A program made the translations under genes and the position numbers. A model generated the notes under the pieces. The model was not told where the DNA came from. It made no database searches and saw only the letters and a list, made by a program, of their open reading frames with translations. Positions 1-5,288 of a DNA stretch of 8,342 bases are shown here, one piece after another. The DNA comes from Spirochaeta sp. (lineage in GTDB: Bacteria > Spirochaetota > Spirochaetia > DSM-27196 > SLAA01), in the NCBI GenBank assembly GCA_020201015.1, contig JAIVHN010000030.1:1-8342 (forward strand), written 5' to 3'. Each line of letters starts with the position of its first letter. Position 1 is the stretch's first letter.

Positions 1-89
1 TGGGTCAGCAAGGGACACCACAAGCGCGGAACACCCTCAGGAAAGATACGTTCTACAAGTTTCGATCGTTTTTGTTCGATATCGCGCAT
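1..89 (-). CDS. DapA/NanA-superfamily aldolase or dehydratase, 5' end only (partial)
   Basis: Reading the minus strand from ATG at 89-87 gives 29 open codons that run off the left edge. The peptide begins MRDIEQKRSK and contains FPEGVPRLWCPLLT at residues 16-29. As I know the family, 'FPEG(I/V)PRLWCPxLTHY' is the typical N-terminus of a subgroup of 'dihydrodipicolinate synthase family' proteins, Schiff-base (beta/alpha)8 aldolases or dehydratases of 2-oxo acids. A strong ribosome site, GGAGG on the minus strand (+ strand CCTCC, 99-103), lies 9 bases before the ATG and fixes the start. The gene is divergent from the sugar-acid cluster across a 211-base shared control region, so it may be co-regulated and may act on the same or a related substrate. 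The catalytic lysine and the rest of the barrel lie outside the window. The family assignment rests on a short N-terminal segment. It is unlikely to be lysine-biosynthetic DapA, given the long N-terminal lead and the catabolic context. Confidence 0.68.
   Translation of the reverse strand, partial: MRDIEQKRSKLVERIFPEGVPRLWCPLLT
63..76 (-). repeat. Inverted 14-bp repeat, copy in the aldolase-like coding start
   Basis: The minus strand here reads AACAAAAACGATCG, exactly the + strand sequence at 243-256, whose last six bases form the left half of the 16-bp palindrome. This copy covers codons 5-9 of the divergent gene. An adjacent CGATATCG (77-84) adds a second palindromic unit beside the CGATCG at 63-68. 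A second operator for the same regulator is the natural reading. Confidence 0.5.
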
Positions 90-98
90 ATGCTTCAG

Positions 99-103
99 CC
101 TCC
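99..103 (-). promoter_or_regulatory. Ribosome binding site of the divergent aldolase-like gene
   Basis: The + strand CCTCC reads GGAGG on the minus strand and lies 9 bases before the ATG at 89. It is what makes a real gene start out of a reading frame with only 29 codons inside the window. Confidence 0.75.
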
Positions 104-116
104 AGCAACTATTGGT

Positions 117-122
117 ACTATA
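117..122 (-). promoter_or_regulatory. Possible -10 element for the divergent aldolase-like gene
   Basis: On the minus strand this reads TATAGT, a good -10 hexamer, 27 bases upstream of the start codon. The best -35 at an acceptable distance (TTCTCC, 16-bp spacer) is poor, so the promoter may need an activator or lie elsewhere in the 211-base intergenic region. Weakly supported. Confidence 0.3.
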
Positions 123-201
123 GAGATACACCGCATGTGGAGAATCTGCAAGGTTTTTCCCGAGAAAGGGTTTCGGTGGTCAAAAATTAGTAAAATTTCC
201 T

Positions 202-231
202 TTGACAGATCTAAATCTACGGGTCTAAAAT
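202..231 (+). promoter_or_regulatory. Sigma70-type promoter of the deoR-TRAP-kinase-pdxA2 cluster
   Basis: A perfect TTGACA (202-207) is followed after 18 bases by TAAAAT (226-231), a near-consensus -10. Transcription would start around 238, leaving a leader of about 60 bases before the deoR ATG at 301. The local sequence is AT-rich with TCTAAA repeated at both sides of the spacer. The perfect palindrome at 251-266 would lie roughly at +13 to +28, a position suited to repression by roadblock or looping. It is the only strong promoter match upstream of the cluster. Confidence 0.65.
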
Positions 232-242
232 ACACATAAGAA

Positions 243-256
243 AACAAAAACGATCG
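243..256 (+). repeat. Inverted 14-bp repeat, promoter-proximal copy
   Basis: AACAAAAACGATCG, partner of the inverted copy at 63-76, overlapping the left half of the palindrome at 251-266. The two copies are about 180 bp apart centre to centre, on opposite sides of the divergent promoters, which would suit repression by looping. Confidence 0.5.
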
Positions 257-266
257 TATACGATCG
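251..266 (+). promoter_or_regulatory. Perfect 16-bp palindrome, candidate operator
   Basis: CGATCGTATACGATCG is an exact dyad: two CGATCG half-sites around TATA. It lies between the predicted transcription start and the deoR start codon. Candidate binder: the DeoR-family protein encoded immediately downstream, acting on its own operon and possibly on the divergent gene. DeoR-family operators vary widely, so binding is inferred from position and symmetry only. Confidence 0.6.
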
Positions 267-300
267 CCCGGCTTTACGACAACAAGAGGGGTGGGGACTG

Positions 301-1131
301 ATGCTGGCGGCAGAAAGAGCAAAGTACATTCATAAGCGTGTACAGCGTGATGATGCAGTCTCGGTTGAAGATCTCTCACAAGAGCTCGATGTCAGCCCTA
401 TTACTATCAGACGTGATCTGGAACGGCTGGAGCAGGAGGGACGGTTACGCCGTACTCACGGTGGAGCGGTTCGTCGTGACTTTCTCCATGCCGAGGAGTT
501 TTACGATAGTAAGCTCATTCGGAATCATGCGGCTAAGGAGAAAATGGCTCAGGCCTGCGCTGACCGTATTCCTGAGGGGGCGACGATCATTCTTGATGCA
601 GGCACGTCTACTTTTGAGGTTGCCAGGCTGCTGCGCAGCCGTATTGACCTTACCGTCGTGACTTTTGATCTTGCTATCGCCAGCGAACTCTACCGGGCAG
701 GCGTCCGTACGGTTCTTACCGGCGGAGAGATCCAGAACTCCACCGGAGCACTCTACGGGGCCGGGGCAGAGCGGTTTGTGAGCGATGTCAGTGTTGATCT
801 GGCAGTGCTCGGCGTGGCGTCAATATCCATAAACGGGAGCCTGTACACGCCGACGGCCGAAAAGGCGGCACTCAAACGTGCCGTTATGCAGTCTTCTCGC
901 AAGAAGATACTTCTTGCAGACGAAAGTAAGTTTTCGCGGTCAAGTTTCTGGAAAATCTGCGAGCTTCATGAGTTCCATACTCTCATAACCGACCATCAGA
1001 TCGGCGGGGCTGATCGCGAACGGTTGAACGCCGACAGCGTAGAGATCGTAATCGTCCCCGCCCATGGTGAGGAGGTCATGGCTGCGCAGGGGGAGGGTGC
1101 TGGCAATACACAAGCAAATGATTTCGGTTGA
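301..1131 (+). CDS. DeoR-family transcriptional regulator of sugar (acid) catabolism
   Basis: A 276-residue protein, slightly longer than the usual 250-260. Residues 1-57 are the DeoR winged helix: the helix-turn-helix runs through LSQELDVSPITIRRDL (25-40), followed by LEQEGRLRRTHGGAV, the family signature ending in HGGA. The C-terminal sensor domain, related to the ribose-5-phosphate-isomerase fold, shows DAGTST (99-104), TFDLAIASEL, LTGG (139-142), a D-LAVLGVAS block and LLADESKF (204-211). Known DeoR proteins usually repress carbohydrate operons and are released by a phosphorylated intermediate. Here a phosphorylated C4 acid or DHAP would be the obvious effector, which is inference. The ATG at 301 follows a G-rich ribosome site (GAGGGGTGGGG, 286-296). 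The last roughly 20 residues (EEVMAAQGEGAG...) form a low-complexity tail. It is the first gene of the cluster, 69 bases before dctP, and probably controls itself and the transporter and enzyme genes through the palindrome at 251-266. Confidence 0.93.
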   Translation: MLAAERAKYIHKRVQRDDAVSVEDLSQELDVSPITIRRDLERLEQEGRLRRTHGGAVRRDFLHAEEFYDSKLIRNHAAKEKMAQACADRIPEGATIILDAGTSTFEVARLLRSRIDLTVVTFDLAIASELYRAGVRTVLTGGEIQNSTGALYGAGAERFVSDVSVDLAVLGVASISINGSLYTPTAEKAALKRAVMQSSRKKILLADESKFSRSSFWKICELHEFHTLITDHQIGGADRERLNADSVEIVIVPAHGEEVMAAQGEGAGNTQANDFG

Positions 1132-1146
1132 AGAGAGACTTCAGGT

Positions 1147-1170
1147 CTGGACCATCACGTGGTGTTCCAG
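1147..1170 (+). promoter_or_regulatory. Imperfect 24-bp dyad between deoR and dctP
   Basis: The left arm CTGGACCATCAC and right arm GTGGTGTTCCAG pair at 10 of 12 positions, plus one G-U in RNA, around a CACGTG centre. A smaller stem, TGAAG/CTTCA with a 5-base loop (1129-1143), begins at the deoR stop codon just before it. There is no T-run, so it is not a typical terminator. It could be an operator, an RNA processing or stability element that sets dctP level relative to deoR, or a leaky attenuator. No convincing promoter was seen in this gap. Confidence 0.4.
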
Positions 1171-1185
1171 GCTTAAAGCATCACA

Positions 1186-1194
1186 AAGGAGGAG
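1186..1194 (+). promoter_or_regulatory. Strong ribosome binding site of dctP
   Basis: AAAGGAGGA lies 6 bases before the ATG at 1201 and is the strongest ribosome site in the window. This agrees with the need for excess periplasmic binding protein. It favours the ATG at 1201 over the in-frame ATG at 1207. Confidence 0.8.
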
Positions 1195-1200
1195 AACACT

Positions 1201-2211
1201 ATGACGATGTGTCGAAAGAATGTATTTATGACGTTGGTACTGGTTTTTGCACTCATTGCAGTCGGTGCGTACGCTGGCGGACAAGGAGAGGGTGCGGATC
1301 AACCCAAGGTGATTCGGGTCTCGCATACACTTGCGCCGGATAGCCACTACAATCAGGGCCTCATGTACATGAAGGAGCTTGTTGAAGAGCGAAGCAACGG
1401 ATCGGTTCGCATGGAACTCTTCCATTCGGCTCAGCTCGGAAGTGAACGTGATGTAGTTGAAGGCGTGTCACTTGGAACAATTGAGGCAACCTTAACCTCT
1501 ACCGGGCCGTTGCCGAACTTTACCAATGCTTTCATGGTCTTTGACCTGCCGTTTATCGTTCAGGACCTGGACAAGGCCTACGCGTGGATGGATGGTCCCG
1601 AAGGTGAACGAATTCTCCGCTCTCTTGAGCCCGCGGGAATCAAAGGACTGGGAATCTGGGAGAACGGGTTCCGCAATCTCACCAACTCGCGCAGGTTTGT
1701 ACAAGAACCGAGTGACATGCAAGGGCTTCGCATTCGCCTCATGGAAAACGTAATTCATGTGGCTACATTTGAAACCCTCGGCGCCCGGGCTGTTCCTATG
1801 GCGTTTGGCGAGCTTTTCACAGCATTGCAGCAGCGTACCGTCGACGGTCAGGAGAACCCTCTGGTGATCATTGACACCAGTAGCTTCTACGAGGTCCAAG
1901 ACTATCTCTCACTGACCGGGCACTTCTACTCTCCGGCTGTTCTCTTGATCAATCTTGATTTCTGGAACAACACGCTTTCCGCAGAAGAGCGCGAAATAGT
2001 CGCTCAGGCAGAACGCGAGGCACGGACATGGCAACGAAATTTCAGCCGAGAAGGCCAAGCCGAGCTGCGGCGCAAGCTTGAGGCTGAGGGAATGGAGGTT
2101 GCAGAAGTTGATCCACAGCTTTGGTTCGAGGCGGTTCAACCGGTCTATGACCAATTTGCCGACGAAGTTGGCCGTGACGCTATCGAAAGCTTTGTAACTG
2201 CTCAACAGTAG
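1201..2211 (+). CDS. dctP: TRAP transporter periplasmic solute-binding protein, DctP family
   Basis: A 336-residue protein, a normal length for the family. Residues 1-25 are a Sec signal peptide: CRK basic end, hydrophobic VFMTLVLVFALIAVGA, cleavage after AYA at 25. The mature protein begins GGQGEGADQ, a flexible linker. There is no lipobox cysteine, so it should be soluble in the periplasm. Family landmarks are IRVSHTLAPDSHYNQG near 38-53, HSAQLGSERDVVEGVSLGTIE, then MQGLRIRL (173-180), where R179 aligns with the arginine that holds the substrate carboxylate in DctP proteins. LGARAVPMAFGELFTALQQRTVDGQENP follows, with N219 in the conserved DGQENP. The ligand should therefore be a small organic acid. 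Relatives are known that bind C4 sugar acids such as erythronate, and the downstream kinase and PdxA2 suggest a C4 aldonate here. It is followed by a strong stem-loop and then dctQ. Confidence 0.95.
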   Translation: MTMCRKNVFMTLVLVFALIAVGAYAGGQGEGADQPKVIRVSHTLAPDSHYNQGLMYMKELVEERSNGSVRMELFHSAQLGSERDVVEGVSLGTIEATLTSTGPLPNFTNAFMVFDLPFIVQDLDKAYAWMDGPEGERILRSLEPAGIKGLGIWENGFRNLTNSRRFVQEPSDMQGLRIRLMENVIHVATFETLGARAVPMAFGELFTALQQRTVDGQENPLVIIDTSSFYEVQDYLSLTGHFYSPAVLLINLDFWNNTLSAEEREIVAQAEREARTWQRNFSREGQAELRRKLEAEGMEVAEVDPQLWFEAVQPVYDQFADEVGRDAIESFVTAQQ

Positions 2212-2238
2212 GCAGAAGCAGCAACACATGTACTGTTT

Positions 2239-2263
2239 TGGCCCTGCGGTTACCGCAGGGCCA
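2239..2263 (+). promoter_or_regulatory. Intercistronic stem-loop between dctP and dctQ
   Basis: A perfect 11-bp stem, TGGCCCTGCGG and CCGCAGGGCCA, closes a 3-base TTA loop 27 bases after the dctP stop. It is GC-rich and very stable, but no run of T follows (ATTCTCC comes next), so it is not a standard intrinsic terminator. Such hairpins after binding-protein genes usually protect the upstream mRNA from 3' decay, or let only part of the transcripts continue, giving more binding protein than membrane subunit. That role is inferred. Flanking GTTTTGG (2234-2240) and CCAAAAC (2268-2274) offer an alternative outer pairing. Confidence 0.8.
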
Positions 2264-2303
2264 TTCTCCAAAACGCGGAGTCAAGGAACACGGAGTCGGG
2301 GAT

Positions 2304-2777
2304 ATGCTGAAAGCGCTCGATAAGTTTGAGGAATACGTACTTCTAATACTCTTTCCGACAATGGTTGTGGTTGTGTTTACCGCCACAGTGGCGCGCTATT
2401 TGAATCTCTTCCCAATGTACTGGGGAGAGGAATTAGCGCGCTATATCATGGTCTATTTAGCCTATACTGGCGCTGGCCTCGGTATGAAATGGGGATCACA
2501 TATCAGTGTCGGTTTCCTGGTTGAGCGGCTGAGCGCTAAGTCGGCCAAGCTTCGATTGGCCTTTGATATTCTCCAGATTGTTATGGTGCTCGTTTTCACC
2601 GTGACCATTATTCTGTTGATGCGGGACATAATTGGCCAGCAAGTAACCATGCAGCAGACCTCGCCAGCAATGTATATCCCTATGTGGATGTTATACGCAG
2701 CGGTACCGTACGGAATGATCCTGGTTTCAATCCGCGCGATACAGGCCTTTGTTCTCAGCTTTAGGAATCGGGGGTAG
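2304..2777 (+). CDS. dctQ: TRAP transporter small membrane subunit, DctQ family
   Basis: A 157-residue inner-membrane protein with the four helices typical of DctQ: about 11-33, 44-60, 85-107 and 122-150. The family pattern is clear: W40-GEE-LARY after helix 1, G-x-G-x-G-M-K in helix 2, and QQTSPAMYIPMWMLYAAVP before helix 4. It pairs with DctM to form the sodium-driven permease that accepts substrate from DctP. I chose the ATG at 2304 because GGAG lies 8 bases upstream (2292-2295) and the protein then begins MLKALDKFEEY, as usual for the family. An in-frame TTG at 2238 would add 22 residues translated through the stem-loop and is rejected. The stop lies 2 bases before dctM, indicating co-translation. 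Confidence 0.93.
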   Translation: MLKALDKFEEYVLLILFPTMVVVVFTATVARYLNLFPMYWGEELARYIMVYLAYTGAGLGMKWGSHISVGFLVERLSAKSAKLRLAFDILQIVMVLVFTVTIILLMRDIIGQQVTMQQTSPAMYIPMWMLYAAVPYGMILVSIRAIQAFVLSFRNRG

Positions 2778-2779
2778 GC

Positions 2780-4072
2780 ATGGGTTTGATAATGTTCGGC
2801 TCCCTAATTGGGATGATTCTCTTCAATATCCCGGTAGCTGTTGCTATTGGCCTTGCCGCAATGCTTGGTATTATCGTTAGTTCTCTTCCTCTGCAAATGA
2901 TTGTCGTTGCGCAGAGGATGTTTACCTCGGTGGACTCCTTTCCGTTCATGGCAATTCCTTTTTTTATGCTCGCAGGCGGCATAATGGGCAAGGGTGGAAT
3001 CTCCAAGCGTTTGATTGCCTTGGCATCAACCATGATTGGGGCGCTCCCCGGAGGTTTAGGACTTATCACCATTGTTGCCAGCGCCTTCTTCGGGGCCATT
3101 AGCGGTTCAAATCCGGCAACGGTTGCAGCAATCGGTGGCATTATGGTGCCAGCGATGGTCGCCAAGGGGTACCCCGCCGCATTTGCCGGGGCTATCTCGG
3201 CCGGTGGAGGAACCCTCGGTGTCGTTATTCCGCCGTCTATACCAATGATCACGTACGGCGTGGTTGCTGGCGTGTCCATTGGCGACATGTTCATTGCGGG
3301 TATAGGGCCCGGTCTTCTCATGGCCGTTGCACTATGTCTGGTGGTGGTGATTCGCTCGCGCAAAGAGAACATCCCAACCGAGGATCGTCAAAGCTTTAAC
3401 GCCTTCTACCAGGCCTTTAAAGATGCTGCCCTGGCGCTCATAATGCCCATTATTATTCTCGGCGGCATTTACGGCGGAGTGTTTACTCCAACCGAGGCCG
3501 GAGCAGTTGCGGTTGTGTACAGCATCATCGTGAGCGTGGTTGTCTACAAGGAGCTGAACCTAAAAGAGTTTGGCGATGTCATCGTAAAGGCCGGTGTAAC
3601 TACATCGATCGTGTTCTTCGTAATCGCAACATCTCAGTCGTTTTCATGGCTCATCACTGTGGCCCGTATCTCGGAAGCAATAGCGGCAGGAATGCTCAGC
3701 CTCTCAGAGAACCCCTTTGTGATTATAAGCCTCGTAAATCTTCTTTTGCTTTTTCTTGGGATTTTCTTAGAGACACAGGCCATCATCTTGCTGGTTGCTC
3801 CTATCCTGCTTCCTATTCTTACGGCCATTGGAATGGATCCGATCATGATCGGTATCATCATGGTTGTAAACACCTCTATTGGAATGATCACACCGCCCCT
3901 TGCGGTCAATCTTTTCGTTGCAGCGGGGTTGGTCAAAGAGTACAACGTCTCAATGGAGCGGATCTCGGTGAAGATCGTGCCGTTCCTCATCGCGGGAATT
4001 ATCTGCATTGTTCTTGTGAGTAACTTTGAGTTCATCTCCATGGGGCTGCTACGCCTGGTGAAGGGAATGTAG
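2780..4072 (+). CDS. dctM: TRAP transporter large permease subunit, DctM family
   Basis: A 430-residue, very hydrophobic protein of standard DctM length with about 11-12 membrane segments. It begins MGLIMFGSLIGMILFNIPVA, the usual start with the NIPVA/GVPIA turn. Core motifs are SGSNPATVAAIGGIMVPAM (108-126), a GYPAAFAGAISAGGGTLGVVIPPSIP stretch (130-155), GVFTPTEAGAVAVVYS, LGIFLETQAIILLVAPILLP, and ITPPLAVNLFVAAG in the C-terminal half with PP at 372-373. The repeated PP hairpins are the elevator-domain tips that form the substrate and sodium sites in TRAP and related ion transporters. It follows dctQ by 2 bases, with a G-rich segment at the end of dctQ serving as ribosome site, and precedes the kinase gene by 3 bases. 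Transport specificity is set mainly by DctP. Confidence 0.95.
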   Translation: MGLIMFGSLIGMILFNIPVAVAIGLAAMLGIIVSSLPLQMIVVAQRMFTSVDSFPFMAIPFFMLAGGIMGKGGISKRLIALASTMIGALPGGLGLITIVASAFFGAISGSNPATVAAIGGIMVPAMVAKGYPAAFAGAISAGGGTLGVVIPPSIPMITYGVVAGVSIGDMFIAGIGPGLLMAVALCLVVVIRSRKENIPTEDRQSFNAFYQAFKDAALALIMPIIILGGIYGGVFTPTEAGAVAVVYSIIVSVVVYKELNLKEFGDVIVKAGVTTSIVFFVIATSQSFSWLITVARISEAIAAGMLSLSENPFVIISLVNLLLLFLGIFLETQAIILLVAPILLPILTAIGMDPIMIGIIMVVNTSIGMITPPLAVNLFVAAGLVKEYNVSMERISVKIVPFLIAGIICIVLVSNFEFISMGLLRLVKGM

Positions 4073-4075
4073 CGC

Positions 4076-5284
4076 ATGGAAGATGCGGTCATCGCGATAT
4101 CGGACGACCTCACCGGCTCTTTGGGTCTCTCCATCCTCATTCGAAACGAGGGGCTTCCGGTAAGAGCTCTTACCGCATTCAACCCAGCTGTTGCCCCACA
4201 TGTAGAATCGGGTGTTCTGGTGATAAACACCGAGAGCCGTGCGTGTAGCAAAGAGGAGGCGGTGCGGCGCACTCGCGAGGTGCTGGAGTACTATGGAACG
4301 GATGTTGCCTTGGCCAAGCGTTTCGACACTACGCTGCGCGGGCATCTTGCCGCCGAGTTGGACACCCTTCTTGATGCACGTCCGGGCGCGGTGGCGGTAG
4401 TCGTTCCGGCCTATCCTAGCGGTAAGCGGACCTGTGTGGGTGGCTACCAATTCCTAGACGGCACGCCGCTTGAGCGTACCGAGGTCGCCAAGGATCCTGG
4501 TTGGCCTATTAGCCACAGTTACGTTCCGGAGTACTTTCGCCGCACCTATGAGGTCAGCCACGTTCCTATTCAGAGAGTCAGCGCAGGAGGAGACGAGCTA
4601 CTCATTGCGTTGACGGATGCTGCCGAGAAAACGCGGATCGTGGTAGTAGACGCCTTTACCGACAATGATATAAACACCATAGCAACGGCCGCAGCACGGC
4701 TCCCTAAGACTGTTATTCCGGTGAGTCCCGGCGTTTTCGTTTCTGCATATTTGCGAAATCGTTTCCGAAAGTCCAGTGATGTGTTTGTTCTGGCCGTAGT
4801 CGGCAGCGTGACCGACCAAACGCGTGACCAAATTAAGCAGCTTGAGTTCCGGTACCGAGTCGCTTATTTAGAACTGCCTTTGGATGTGATCTTTGCAGGA
4901 AAGGCGCGGAACTACACCCGAGAGAGAGTTTCTGCGGGTGAGTTCAATGACTGTGATGTCCTGGTGCTTAGGCCCGAGGCGCGCAGAGAGGATGGTCGCC
5001 GCGAGGAGATCATGAACGGTCTTGCAGACGCTGGTTCAGAGTTGTGCAGCTCCAAAAAGGAACAGCTGGCCGGGCTTATTCTCTCCGGCGGAGAAACCGC
5101 GACAGAGATAATGGCAGGGCTCGAAGCAACGTTAATTCGCCCGGAGATCGAGTTTGGGTCTCTAATCATGGGTGGTGTTATTGAGAATGGTCCCTTTAGC
5201 GGACTGAAGGTTGTTACAAAGGGCGGGTTGGTCGGGGACCAAAACGTACTTGTTGGAACTCTCGTATGGTTTTTGAAGGAGTAA
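4076..5284 (+). CDS. Four-carbon acid sugar kinase family protein (DUF1537), probable C4 aldonate kinase
   Basis: A 402-residue two-domain kinase. The N-terminal substrate domain has ISDDLTG (8-14, usually aDDlTGA), NTESR (51-55), KRFDTTLRGH (81-90, usually K.DSTLRGN) and VPAYPSGKRT (110-119) followed by Dp.wPi.hSyvp. The C-terminal nucleotide domain has GSVTDQTRDQI, LSGGETA (336-342, usually tGGdTA) and TKGGLVGDQNVL (381-392, where most relatives have TKSGgFGd..L). Known members phosphorylate the C4 hydroxyl of D-threonate, D-erythronate or 3-oxo-tetronate with ATP in the cytoplasm. Adjacent pdxA2, without an aldolase of the OtnC type or an OtnI isomerase, favours a direct aldonate kinase such as D-threonate kinase. 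The exact substrate cannot be read from sequence. AAGGGA 9 bases upstream of the ATG supports the start. The motif changes noted are conservative, but the KS-to-KG change near the ATP site is unusual. Confidence 0.9.
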   Translation: MEDAVIAISDDLTGSLGLSILIRNEGLPVRALTAFNPAVAPHVESGVLVINTESRACSKEEAVRRTREVLEYYGTDVALAKRFDTTLRGHLAAELDTLLDARPGAVAVVVPAYPSGKRTCVGGYQFLDGTPLERTEVAKDPGWPISHSYVPEYFRRTYEVSHVPIQRVSAGGDELLIALTDAAEKTRIVVVDAFTDNDINTIATAAARLPKTVIPVSPGVFVSAYLRNRFRKSSDVFVLAVVGSVTDQTRDQIKQLEFRYRVAYLELPLDVIFAGKARNYTRERVSAGEFNDCDVLVLRPEARREDGRREEIMNGLADAGSELCSSKKEQLAGLILSGGETATEIMAGLEATLIRPEIEFGSLIMGGVIENGPFSGLKVVTKGGLVGDQNVLVGTLVWFLKE

Positions 5285-5288
5285 TAGC

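Noticed and set aside
95..379. Minus-strand 94-codon frame across the divergent control region
   Set aside because: It overlaps the deoR start, the promoter and the palindrome, has no family resemblance, and is replaced by the better supported minus-strand start at 89 with GGAGG.
1128..1343. + strand 71-codon frame overlapping the end of deoR and start of dctP
   Set aside because: It is out of frame with dctP, which has a signal peptide and the strong ribosome site. The peptide resembles no known family.
2239..2263. Intrinsic terminator after dctP
   Set aside because: The stem is strong but no T-run follows, and the transporter subunits must be expressed together, so an intercistronic stability element fits better.
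2238..2303. TTG start giving a DctQ 22 residues longer
   Set aside because: The extension would be translated from within the 11-bp stem-loop, reads as hydrophilic sequence unlike DctQ N-termini, and the ATG at 2304 has GGAG at a good distance.
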